Shown piece after piece: positions 8,359 through 15,366 of a DNA stretch of 24,644 nt. The notes below the pieces were generated by a model that did not search any database, was not told the DNA's origin, and saw nothing but the letters and a program-made list of their open reading frames with translations. Position 1 is the stretch's first letter. Each line of letters starts with the position of its first letter. The DNA lies in NCBI GenBank assembly GCA_038246645.1, contig JBBRVS010000071.1:1-24644 (forward strand), given 5' to 3'. Source of the DNA: JAHCHG01 sp038246645 (lineage in GTDB: Bacteria; Acidobacteriota; Blastocatellia; Pyrinomonadales; Pyrinomonadaceae). Position numbers and translations under genes: made by a program.

Positions 8359-8700
8359 AAGCACCGAGCGGTCGTTGATTTCTCTTTCGGAATTATCGCA
8401 CCAATTAATATAAGGTTTGATCTCTTCTTCGGAAACCGGACGATTGAGCAGTTTGGCAGTCGGAGTTCTTTCAAAAGCACGATTTGTTAAAGCTAAATGC
8501 GGAATTGAAACTTTCAGATTTTCCGGGTTTTGCAGAGCATTTTCCGCCATTTCGCCGTCCAAAAACAAATCTTCATAGGCAAGCAGATGCCAGACCGGAT
8601 CGCCCGAGTCCTTTTCGCCGATTGCCAGAACACGCAAAAGCCCGAAACCGCTTTCAAGTTGAAATAACAGATCATCGCCGGGTTGAAATTCTCTTGCCAC
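8338..8700 (-). CDS. Conserved hypothetical protein, 120 aa
   Basis: The product is a soluble protein of 120 residues with no recognised function. The N-terminal half (REFQPGDDLLFQLESGFGLL, then RVLAIGEK and PVWHLLAYEDLFLDGE) has short hydrophobic strands separated by turns, resembling a small SH3-like barrel. The C-terminal half is helical with a single conserved-looking Trp-Cys (INWCDN). The start is GTG at 8700, supported by AGGGAG (8708-8713) seven bases upstream. There is no signal peptide. It is convergent with the zinc-ribbon gene and overlaps it by 21 bases, while divergent from the diguanylate cyclase. Codon use is like the neighbouring genes, so I consider it real rather than a shadow. 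Confidence 0.78.
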   Translation of the reverse strand: MAREFQPGDDLLFQLESGFGLLRVLAIGEKDSGDPVWHLLAYEDLFLDGEMAENALQNPENLKVSIPHLALTNRAFERTPTAKLLNRPVSEEEIKPYINWCDNSEREINDRSVLLMLGLR

Positions 8701-8840
8701 GCTAAAACTCCCTAATCCAATAATTTAAACATTTTAAAACAAACGGGAAACTTGAACTGCCGATATCAGCATCTTAACTCTAAAAATAACAGATATTTAG
8801 ATGACAATTCAAATAGTCGAAAAAAAGCAGTCTGAAATAG

Positions 8841-8846
8841 TATAAT
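8841..8846 (+). promoter_or_regulatory. Candidate -10 box of the diguanylate cyclase gene
   Basis: A perfect TATAAT lies 8 bases before the ATG at 8855. With a normal distance from -10 to the transcript start, the RNA would begin at or within a couple of bases of the start codon, implying a leaderless or nearly leaderless message. No Shine-Dalgarno is visible, which agrees. The -35 region is poor. Confidence 0.45.
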
Positions 8847-8854
8847 CAATATTT

Positions 8855-10117
8855 ATGAGTCTGGACATAAAAACCATTATATTTTTAAGTTCCATCGCGG
8901 CAATCGTGATGGGCATTATTATTTTGGTGACGGCTCAGACATATCCGCAGATAAAAGGCGTAACCAAATGGGCTTGGGGTTGCGGAGCGCAAAGCATTGC
9001 CTGGATGTTGATTTATCTCAATGGAGAAATTCCGATTTTTTTCTCGAACACTGTTGCTTATACTTTGCTTTTATTGTCAATGGTGCTTTTTTATCAGGCA
9101 TTATTAAACTTTAAGGAAAAACATTTTTCAAAACGAATATATTATCCGCTGATCGGCGTTGCCTTTTTATTATTCGTTACCTTTACATTTATTTACCCGA
9201 GTGCGATTCTGCGCGTTATTACAATAGCCCTAATCGGTTCGGTTTTAGCCTTTCTCTGTTCGTTTTTGCTGATTTTTAAAGACGGTTTTTCACCGAATAT
9301 CAGCGAACGGTTAATGGGATTCGGTTTTTTCGTCATCGGTCTGAGTCCGGTAATAACCTTGCTTTCGATCTTTTTGAATGTTTATCAATTTACCGATATT
9401 TTCCCCATAGGCATTATCCAAAATGTAAATTTCGCCTTTATATTTGTCTCGCTGTTAATTTTGACATCGAGTTTTATGTTGATGATCAACGACAAATTTA
9501 TGAGCGAGATTTTAAGACTGGCGACAATGGATTCCCTAACCGAAGTTTACAACCGGGCGGCGATGGAAAAACTGATTGAAAAGGAAATTGACCGATCGAA
9601 ACGATACGATCTGCCGATGTCCTTACTCCTTCTCGATCTGGATCTTTTTAAAAAGGTAAATGACACATACGGGCATCAGGTCGGCGATTTCGCACTTAAA
9701 AAACTGGTGCAAACGATTACCAAAGTTCTCCGCGATCCCGACAGTTTGGGCAGATTCGGCGGTGAAGAATTTTTGATTTTACTCCCCGAAACCGATCTGG
9801 TAAACGGAAATATCGCCGCCGAACGGGTACGCGAAATCGTCGAAAAAACACCGATTGAAGCCGGAACAAAGACATTTAATATTACGATCAGTATCGGTTT
9901 GGCAACATTAAACCCTGAAACGGATGATTTTGAGGAACTTTTTCGCCGCGCCGATTTAGGACTCTATAAAGCCAAACAAACCGGGCGCAATCGGGTGGTC
10001 GCCGTTCAAGATAAAAATTTAAAACCCGAAAATTCGAACGGTCAGCCTTTTGACATATTTAAATCAAACCCGAATATCGAGATTCCTCTGCAAATAAAAA
10101 AAGATTTGGGCGAATAA
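8855..10117 (+). CDS. Membrane diguanylate cyclase (GGDEF domain)
   Basis: This 420-residue enzyme makes cyclic di-GMP from two GTP. The N-terminal 215 residues contain about seven hydrophobic helices (7TM-like sensor region, not matching a sensor family I can name). The GGDEF domain follows from about residue 222 (RLATMDSLTEVYNRAAME). Seen directly are the metal-binding strand LLLDLDLFKKVNDTYGH with D261, the signature G302-G303-E304-E305-F306, and the inhibitory I-site R293-xx-D296, placed five residues before the signature as in product-inhibited cyclases. The catalytic motif is intact, so activity is expected, with feedback inhibition. There is no EAL or PilZ domain. A short tail (EIPLQIKKDLGE) ends the protein. 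It is monocistronic between a divergent gene and a repeat-rich spacer. Confidence 0.95.
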   Translation: MSLDIKTIIFLSSIAAIVMGIIILVTAQTYPQIKGVTKWAWGCGAQSIAWMLIYLNGEIPIFFSNTVAYTLLLLSMVLFYQALLNFKEKHFSKRIYYPLIGVAFLLFVTFTFIYPSAILRVITIALIGSVLAFLCSFLLIFKDGFSPNISERLMGFGFFVIGLSPVITLLSIFLNVYQFTDIFPIGIIQNVNFAFIFVSLLILTSSFMLMINDKFMSEILRLATMDSLTEVYNRAAMEKLIEKEIDRSKRYDLPMSLLLLDLDLFKKVNDTYGHQVGDFALKKLVQTITKVLRDPDSLGRFGGEEFLILLPETDLVNGNIAAERVREIVEKTPIEAGTKTFNITISIGLATLNPETDDFEELFRRADLGLYKAKQTGRNRVVAVQDKNLKPENSNGQPFDIFKSNPNIEIPLQIKKDLGE

Positions 10118-10154
10118 ATATTTTTTATTTAATTTGGTCAGATATTTAGAAATT

Positions 10155-10202
10155 GTGAAAAAGTGAAAGCGTGAAAAAGTGAAAAAGTGAAAAAGTGAAA
10201 AA
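10155..10202 (+). repeat. 8-bp tandem repeat, GTGAAAAA x6
   Basis: There are six consecutive octamers: five are GTGAAAAA and the second is GTGAAAGC. Inverted copies (CTTTTTCAC) occur downstream at 10286-10294 and 10310-10318, so the spacer could fold into a large loop. Confidence 0.9.
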
Positions 10203-10340
10203 GTTTATTTTTGTCGGATAAACAGACCCTTTCCGGTAAAAGCAGTTTATTTTTCAGAAAAACCGAAAACCGGAAGTATCAAAAGCTTTTTCACATTTCC
10301 ACCTTTAAACTTTTTCACCAATCATCAAAGACCTCATCAA

Positions 10341-10386
10341 TTAAGCAGTAAGGCAAAAGTAAAAAGGCAAAAGGCAAAAGTGAAAA
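10341..10386 (+). repeat. GGCAAAAG-type short repeat segment
   Basis: An AGCAGTAAGGCAAAAGT unit is followed by two further GGCAAAAG copies. It resembles the motif at 21311-21326 (GCAGGTAAGCAAAAGT) and the reverse complement of 10453-10468, so three members of one short intergenic family occur in the window. Confidence 0.6.
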
Positions 10387-10492
10387 TCTTTTTTAAGTAC
10401 CTGAAATTACACTGGTTAATCGCCTGAATTATTAAAATTAATAAACCGGATTACTTTTGCTCACCTGCTTACAATATTTTTTATGTAGAAGC

Positions 10493-10524
10493 AAAAAAAG
10501 TGCGAACCTTTTCGCACTTTTTTT
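10493..10524 (-). terminator. Strong intrinsic terminator, usable in both directions
   Basis: There is a perfect 14-bp stem (AAAAAAAGTGCGAA paired with TTCGCACTTTTTTT) and a 4-base loop. On the minus strand it lies 22 bases past the stop of the hydrolase gene and ends in a T-run, so it should terminate that transcript. Confidence 0.88.
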
Positions 10525-10546
10525 TACTAAAAATTAATAAACCAAG

Positions 10547-11122
10547 TTAAATCACACCTTCGGCTTTCAGATAATTATCCATCCAGGCTTTTGAACCGCC
10601 GTCATCGCCGTCGGCTCCGGCAATTGCGCCGTGGGAAACGTGAAATTCGCGCGTTACTAAATTAACTCCTGATGCGGCGGTTTGTCCGCAAGTCGGGAAA
10701 ATTCTGCGCCAAAACCAGTTTTTATCGGTGGCGATGGCGTGATAAACATTGGTTACGCTGTCGGGAATATAGTTCAGATCACTATTTGTCGAAGTGTCCT
10801 GATCAACGGCATCGAATAAAAACATCGCGTCAATTTTTTTTGTGCCCTGCCGTTTCAAATCGTGGGCGACCTGAATGCACGCCGCCGCACCGCGACTCCA
10901 GCCGACCAGAAAAACTTTCCCGGAATTGGCATTAATAAAAGCGGTGGCTTTATTAGCCATTTTGCGAATATTGACCAGCGAGTCCGACACCGAAAACATC
11001 GCCGGACCGATTTCGTATAATTTCGGTCGTTGAACAGTATTGTTGTAATACTGCCAAACATAGAATTGATAATTATTTTCTCCTCTGATTGTTGGAGAAC
11101 TTCCTTCGAGCGCGACAAGCAT
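10547..11122 (-). CDS. Alpha/beta-hydrolase-like protein
   Basis: This protein of 191 residues has the nucleophile-elbow motif GWSRG (VFLVGWSRGAAACIQVAHDL) after a typical hydrophobic strand. It is followed by an Asp-containing strand (AMFLFDAVDQD) and a late His (EFHVSHGAIAG). These give a plausible Ser-Asp-His triad in the right order for an alpha/beta hydrolase. The GxSRG form and short N-terminal strand (LVALEGSSP) recall the DUF2235/Tle-like lipase group, but I cannot assign it firmly. There is no signal peptide or membrane segment, so it should be cytoplasmic unless exported by a contact-dependent system. The ATG at 11122 has one of the best ribosome binding sites in the window (GGGAGGAAAG just upstream). 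It is a lone gene with its own terminator; the substrate is unknown. Confidence 0.78.
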   Translation of the reverse strand: MLVALEGSSPTIRGENNYQFYVWQYYNNTVQRPKLYEIGPAMFSVSDSLVNIRKMANKATAFINANSGKVFLVGWSRGAAACIQVAHDLKRQGTKKIDAMFLFDAVDQDTSTNSDLNYIPDSVTNVYHAIATDKNWFWRRIFPTCGQTAASGVNLVTREFHVSHGAIAGADGDDGGSKAWMDNYLKAEGVI

Positions 11123-11648
11123 TTTTCTTCTTTCCTCCCTCGGAATCGTTTTTATTTGGTTATCAAAACGATTCTTTTATGTTTATTATTTTTGTAGATT
11201 TTGGCAGATTTATTAAACAAATGTCTATCGGGCAAAGTTCGAAATATACTTGTATCAAGTGATTTTTTTTTCTATATTGATAAACATTTTGGTTTTGATT
11301 TCGTCTGCTTTTAAATGACTAAAAAAATTTATAAATTTTGCCGAGAAATTTTTGAACTTCCGAAATATAATAGAAAATTCAGTTTTATTTAACATATATA
11401 ACCCCAAGCTTGCCAGTTAAGAAGATGATTTAAGTTATAAACCGCGAAAAACGCGAAAGACGAGAAAAAAGAAGGAATTATTGATGGATTTTACATTAAT
11501 TTTAGCGTTTTTAGCGTTTTTTGCGGTTAAATAATTAAAGTTTTATAATCGGCAACTTTGGTTAAATTGATGCATCGGTGATTATTCAAAGCGATTTTGT
11601 TACAATTTAAGAAAGCATTTTAAAATTATACTTATAAAAGGAAAATTT
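11123..11648. other. Gene-free AT-rich spacer
   Basis: No coding sequence is evident in these 526 bases. The spacer must contain the promoters of the divergent hydrolase and thiolase genes. I see one structured element, the inverted repeat at 11440-11528; the remainder is AT-rich without clear -35/-10 pairs. Confidence 0.65.
11440..11528. repeat. Imperfect long inverted repeat (AACCGCRAAAAACGCKAAA arms)
   Basis: The left arm, 11440-11458 (AACCGCGAAAAACGCGAAA), matches the reverse complement of 11510-11528 (AACCGCAAAAAACGCTAAA) at 17 of 19 positions. About 51 bases separate the arms. It looks like a dispersed, non-coding element of the kind common in bacterial intergenic regions. Confidence 0.82.
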
Positions 11649-12845
11649 ATGGAAAACACGATAAATGAAGCAGTAATAATTAGTGCCGCACGGACGGCGA
11701 CGGGCAAATTTTTAGGAAGTTTAAAGGATATTTCTGCCACCGATCTAGGCGCGGCGGCGGTTAAAGAAGCGGTCAAGCGCGCCGGAATTAATGAAGCTGA
11801 TGTTGATGAAGTGATTATGGGCTGCGTCGTGCAAGCCGGACTCGGACAAGCTCCGGCGCGGCAGGCGGCACTTAAAGCCGGACTTCCGCCGGAAGTTTCG
11901 GCTCTGACGATAAATATGGTTTGCGGTTCCGGGTTGCGGGCGGTTTCTCTCGCCGCGCAAGCCGTAAAACTCGGCGATGCCGAATTTGTCGTTGCTGGCG
12001 GAATGGAATCAATGTCGAATATTCCGTATGCGCTGCCGACGGCGCGCGAAGGTTTCAGGATGGGCAATCAAACGGCGGTTGATCTGATGATCCACGACGG
12101 TCTCTGGTGTCCGTTTGAAAACTGGCATATGGGCAACACCGGCGAAGTCGTTTCCGAAAAATATCAGATCGGGCGCGATAAACAGGACGAATTTGCCTAT
12201 AATTCGCACCGCAAAGCGATGGAAGCGCGCGACGGCGGACGCTTTGATGACGAGATCGTGCCGTTTGAAATTCCGCAACGCAAGGGCGATCCCGTAATTT
12301 TCGATAAAGATGAAGGAATTCGGGATGATACATCGGTCGAATCTTTGAGTAAATTAAAACCGGCGTTCAAAAAAGACGGCGGAACGGTAACGGCGGGAAA
12401 TGCTCCGGGTGTAAACGACGGTGCATCGGCTCTGGTTGTAACTTCGGCGGCAAAAGCCAAAGAAATGGGCATCGAGCCGCTGGCGCGAATCGTCGCGTAT
12501 GCAACTTCGGGAATCGAACCGAAATTGATTATGATGGCTCCGGTCGAAGGCGTGAGAAATGTTTTGAAAAAAGCGGGTTGGGAAATGGCTGACGTTGATC
12601 TTTTCGAGCTAAATGAAGCCTTTTCGGTGCAGGCACTCGGCGTGATGCAGGAACTCGGACTCGATATGGAAAAAGTGAATGTCAACGGCGGCGCGGTCGC
12701 GCTCGGACACGCCATCGGCAACAGCGGCGGACGTATTTTAACGACTCTGCTCTATGAAATGAAACGCCGGAACGTGAAAAAAGGCGTTGCCGCGCTTTGT
12801 CTCGGCGGCGGAAATTCGGTGGCAATGGCTGTGGAAAGAGATTAG
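11649..12845 (+). CDS. Acetyl-CoA C-acetyltransferase (thiolase)
   Basis: This thiolase II condenses two acetyl-CoA to acetoacetyl-CoA, or the reverse, in short-chain acyl-CoA and ketone metabolism. At 398 residues it has the usual length. The family's active-site set is complete: nucleophilic C92 (NMVCGSGLRAV), NEAF at 322-325, H354 in the GHAIG segment of NVNGGAVALGHAIG, and the second Cys C384 in CLGGGNSVA. The ATG at 11649 has an AAAAGG ribosome binding site nearby. A strong terminator-like hairpin follows, then the 3-hydroxyacyl-CoA dehydrogenase gene that would act on its product. The pair fits butyrate/hydroxybutyrate-type or beta-oxidation metabolism; the direction cannot be told from sequence. 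Confidence 0.96.
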   Translation: MENTINEAVIISAARTATGKFLGSLKDISATDLGAAAVKEAVKRAGINEADVDEVIMGCVVQAGLGQAPARQAALKAGLPPEVSALTINMVCGSGLRAVSLAAQAVKLGDAEFVVAGGMESMSNIPYALPTAREGFRMGNQTAVDLMIHDGLWCPFENWHMGNTGEVVSEKYQIGRDKQDEFAYNSHRKAMEARDGGRFDDEIVPFEIPQRKGDPVIFDKDEGIRDDTSVESLSKLKPAFKKDGGTVTAGNAPGVNDGASALVVTSAAKAKEMGIEPLARIVAYATSGIEPKLIMMAPVEGVRNVLKKAGWEMADVDLFELNEAFSVQALGVMQELGLDMEKVNVNGGAVALGHAIGNSGGRILTTLLYEMKRRNVKKGVAALCLGGGNSVAMAVERD

Positions 12846-12862
12846 TGATAAATACAGGAAAC

Positions 12863-12901
12863 AAATTGAGCGGTAAATAATTTTAATTTATCGCTCAATT
12901 T
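12863..12901 (+). terminator. Hairpin after the thiolase gene
   Basis: AAATTGAGCGGTAAAT pairs with ATTTATCGCTCAATTT over 16 positions with one G-T wobble and a 7-base loop. It lies between the thiolase stop and the dehydrogenase start, so it may attenuate read-through rather than separate the two genes completely. Confidence 0.75.
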
Positions 12902-12955
12902 ATTTTGTGAAATTAATATAAAAAAACAATTTAATAAAAAAGGAAATTTATAAAA

Positions 12956-13807
12956 ATGAGTGAAATTATTGGAGTTATCGGTGCGGGAACGATGGGCAAC
13001 GGGATTGCTCAAACTGCCGCGAGCAAAGGCTTTGACGTTGTAATGTGCGATATTCAAGCTGAATTTGTCGAGCGCGGCGTTGAAAATATCAGCAAAAGTC
13101 TCGACCGTTTTATTAAAAAAGAAACTTTGACCGAAGACGAAAAAGCGGAAATTCTCGGAAGAATCAAAACGACGACAAAACTTGAAGATTTAAAGGATTG
13201 CACATTAATCGTCGAAGCGGCGACGGAAAATTTTGAGATTAAAAAACAAATTTTTCAAACTCTGGACGAAATCACGTCCGAAGAAACAATTTTATCTTCG
13301 AATACTTCTTCGATTTCAATTACGAAAATCGCCGGCGTTACAAAGCGTCCCGACAAAGTTATCGGAATGCACTTTTTTAATCCCGTTCCGCTGATGAAGC
13401 TCGTCGAAGTAATTCGCGGAATCGCCACGAGCGACGAAACATACGCGAAAGTTAAGGATTTATCGGAAAAACTCGGCAAAGTTCCGGTCGAATGCAATGA
13501 TTCTGCGGGCTTTGTTTCAAATCGTGTGCTGATGCCGATGATCAATGAAGCGATTTTCTGTCTGCACGAAGGCGTTGCCACGCCCGAATCTATTGATGAG
13601 ATTATGAAACTCGGAATGAATCATCCGATGGGACCTTTGGCTTTAGCAGATTTTATCGGCTTGGACGTGTGTTTGGCGATTCTGAATGTTTTGCACGAAG
13701 GCATCGGCGATTCGAAATATCGTCCGTGTCCGCTTCTCAAAAAATATGTTGACGCAGGCTGGCTCGGCAGAAAATCGGGCAAAGGTTTTTACGATTACAG
13801 CAAATAA
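12956..13807 (+). CDS. 3-hydroxybutyryl-CoA dehydrogenase
   Basis: This enzyme reduces acetoacetyl-CoA to 3-hydroxybutyryl-CoA, or the reverse, with NAD(P). The 283-residue length is typical of the single-domain bacterial enzyme (Hbd/PaaH/FadB2 type). The N-terminal dinucleotide fold is shown by GVIGAGTMGNGIAQ at residues 5-18. The catalytic His139-Glu151 dyad sits in HFFNPVPLMKLVEV, and the conserved S-N motif (SSNTSSISI) and the C-terminal NEAIFC helix, with GLDVCLAILNVL, complete the family pattern. An AAGGAAA ribosome binding site precedes ATG 12956. With the upstream thiolase it forms two consecutive steps of one pathway. A crotonase and an acyl-CoA dehydrogenase are absent here, so the pathway must be completed elsewhere. 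Confidence 0.96.
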   Translation: MSEIIGVIGAGTMGNGIAQTAASKGFDVVMCDIQAEFVERGVENISKSLDRFIKKETLTEDEKAEILGRIKTTTKLEDLKDCTLIVEAATENFEIKKQIFQTLDEITSEETILSSNTSSISITKIAGVTKRPDKVIGMHFFNPVPLMKLVEVIRGIATSDETYAKVKDLSEKLGKVPVECNDSAGFVSNRVLMPMINEAIFCLHEGVATPESIDEIMKLGMNHPMGPLALADFIGLDVCLAILNVLHEGIGDSKYRPCPLLKKYVDAGWLGRKSGKGFYDYSK

Positions 13808-13821
13808 AAAAAAACCAATTT

Positions 13822-13901
13822 CCCGTTAAGTGAGCGGTCTGTGACCGCGTAATGGGATTGTTCCGTAGGGAAACGCGGTCAAAGACCGCTTGTTTAACGG
13901 G
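13822..13901. repeat. Long hairpin with nested GCGGTC/GACCGC palindromes (REP-like)
   Basis: The arm 13822-13849 pairs with 13874-13901: CCCGTTAA, AGCGGTCT and TGACCGCG match, and only four of 28 positions differ. Each arm also contains its own small palindrome (GCGGTC-TGT-GACCGC and GCGGTC-AAA-GACCGC). It follows the dehydrogenase gene and could serve as its terminator or as a mobile REP-type element. Confidence 0.85.
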
Positions 13902-13963
13902 GTTTCAATAAATGAGATTCAAATAAAAATGCATCTTAAATCAATTGTTTTTGAATCAAAAAC

Positions 13964-13989
13964 TTATATACGTTTCCTTGCGTATATAA
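13964..13989. promoter_or_regulatory. Candidate operator upstream of the M16 protease pair
   Basis: A perfect 9-bp inverted repeat, TTATATACG - 8 bases - CGTATATAA, ends 27 bases before the ATG of the first M16 gene. The spacing of about 17 bases between arm centres fits a dimeric regulator, and the right arm contains a -10-like TATAAC. Binding is inferred. Confidence 0.5.
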
Positions 13990-14016
13990 CGAAAAATCTC
14001 TAAAAAGGTATAAAAT

Positions 14017-15366
14017 ATGCGAAATTTTTCAAAAATTACATTACTGCTGATTTTTGCATTTTGTCTGAGCCTTTCGGCAATCGGGCAGGTAAAAGTTACA
14101 CCGATGAATATCAAACAAAGAACGCTCGGAAACGGAATGAAAATAGTTTCCTTGCAGGACAATTCCTCGCCGACGGTGGCGATTCACGTTTGGTATGATG
14201 TCGGCGGGAAAAACGATCCGGCGGGGCGTTCGGGATTCGCACATATGTTTGAACATATGATGTTTAAATCTACTCTGAATATGCCGGGCGAAAAATTGGA
14301 TCGGTTGACCGAAGATGTCGGCGGTTTTAATAATGCTTCGACGGCGGAAGATTGGACGAATTATTACGAGGTCGTGCCGTCAAATCATCTCGAAGTTCTG
14401 CTCTGGGCGGAAGCCGACCGGATGCAGAATCTGAATGTTGATGAAGCCAATTTTGCTTCGGAAAGATTAGTTGTCCAGGAAGAATACCGGCAAGGCGTTC
14501 TGGCGCAGCCTTACGGCAGATTGTTTCAATATCTGGACAGTCTTTCGTTTCAAAAACATCCGTATAAACGCGGCGTGATCGGCAATTTGGAAGAACTCGC
14601 GGCGGCAACGACCAAAGATGCAAACGAATTTTACAAAACATTTTACCGCCCCGATAATGCGGTTTTGATCGTTGTCGGCGATTTTGATCAGAAACAATTC
14701 GATGCGTGGACGGATAAATATTTTGCCGCGATTAAAAAGCCCGATTCAAAAATTCCGCGCGTAACCGAAATCGAACCCGATTGGACGGCAGAACGCCGAT
14801 ATATGCAAACCGCGCCGATCGTTCCGTTTCCGGCGGCGGCGATCACATATCTCGCACCGCCTTCAAAGAGCGCAGACATTCCGGCTCTGCGGCTTGCCGA
14901 ATTGATTCTTTCCGGCGGTGAAAGCTCGCGGCTTTACCGGGAAATGGTCAGAAATCAGAAGATCGCGCAGGATGCTTCATTTAATGCCGATATTCGCGTT
15001 GATAAAGGTTTACTGTATTTTTTCGGAATCGCTTCCGAAAGCGGCACTTCCGAACAACTGGAAAAAGCGTTTCTTGCCGAATTAAAGAAAATTCAAGACG
15101 CGCCGGTTTCCGCTCAGGAACTCGAAAAGGCGAAAAATCAATTGATTACGCAGGCTTTGCGCCAGCGCGAAAATAACGACGGCAAAGCCATCGTCATCGA
15201 ACGCGCCATCGCGTATCAGGGCGATCCGCTGGCGGTCAATTCCGATATTCAAAAACTGCAAGCCGTAACGCCCGCCGATATTCAAAGAGTGATGAAACAA
15301 TACTTCACCGCTAAAAACCGCGTCGTGATCTATTACAATCAGGCGAAGGAGGAAGAATCTAAATGA
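14017..15366 (+). CDS. Secreted M16 zinc peptidase subunit (catalytic)
   Basis: This 449-residue insulinase/mitochondrial-processing-peptidase-like protease has an N-terminal signal peptide (MRNFSKITLLLIFAFCLSLSAIG). The inverted zinc motif HMFEH is at residues 76-80, with H76 and H80 as ligands and E79 catalytic. The third ligand is Glu155 or Glu156 in the VVQEEYRQ segment, at about the usual distance. A second M16 domain follows with a SSRLYREMVRNQ segment. It should act in the periplasm on peptides or misfolded proteins. An AAAAAGG ribosome binding site precedes ATG 14017 by 8 bases. Its stop overlaps the start of the second subunit (ATGA), so the two are made together. Together they fit the M16B pattern of two half-size subunits. 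Confidence 0.95.
   Translation: MRNFSKITLLLIFAFCLSLSAIGQVKVTPMNIKQRTLGNGMKIVSLQDNSSPTVAIHVWYDVGGKNDPAGRSGFAHMFEHMMFKSTLNMPGEKLDRLTEDVGGFNNASTAEDWTNYYEVVPSNHLEVLLWAEADRMQNLNVDEANFASERLVVQEEYRQGVLAQPYGRLFQYLDSLSFQKHPYKRGVIGNLEELAAATTKDANEFYKTFYRPDNAVLIVVGDFDQKQFDAWTDKYFAAIKKPDSKIPRVTEIEPDWTAERRYMQTAPIVPFPAAAITYLAPPSKSADIPALRLAELILSGGESSRLYREMVRNQKIAQDASFNADIRVDKGLLYFFGIASESGTSEQLEKAFLAELKKIQDAPVSAQELEKAKNQLITQALRQRENNDGKAIVIERAIAYQGDPLAVNSDIQKLQAVTPADIQRVMKQYFTAKNRVVIYYNQAKEEESK

Larger units (their letters stand above)
10118..10546. other. Repeat-rich spacer without a gene
   Basis: No credible coding sequence is seen in these 429 bases. The spacer contains an 8-bp tandem array, inverted copies of the same motif, a GGCAAAAGT-rich segment, an AGCAGGTNAGCAAAAGT-type motif also found near 21311, and a strong terminator at its right end. 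Confidence 0.7.

Noticed and set aside
10155..10202. Possible CRISPR array
   Set aside because: The units are contiguous 8-mers with no spacers; it is a simple tandem repeat.
11600..12067. Open frame on the minus strand over the thiolase gene
   Set aside because: Ala/Ser/Thr-rich antisense shadow of a gene with a complete set of catalytic residues.
11649..13807. Complete butyrate or PHB pathway
   Set aside because: Only thiolase and hydroxyacyl-CoA dehydrogenase are present; no PHB synthase, crotonase or acyl-CoA dehydrogenase lies nearby.
14009..14014. TATAAA just before the first M16 ATG as a -10 box
   Set aside because: It lies between a good AAAAAGG ribosome binding site and the start codon, so a transcript starting there would lose the ribosome site; an upstream promoter is more likely.
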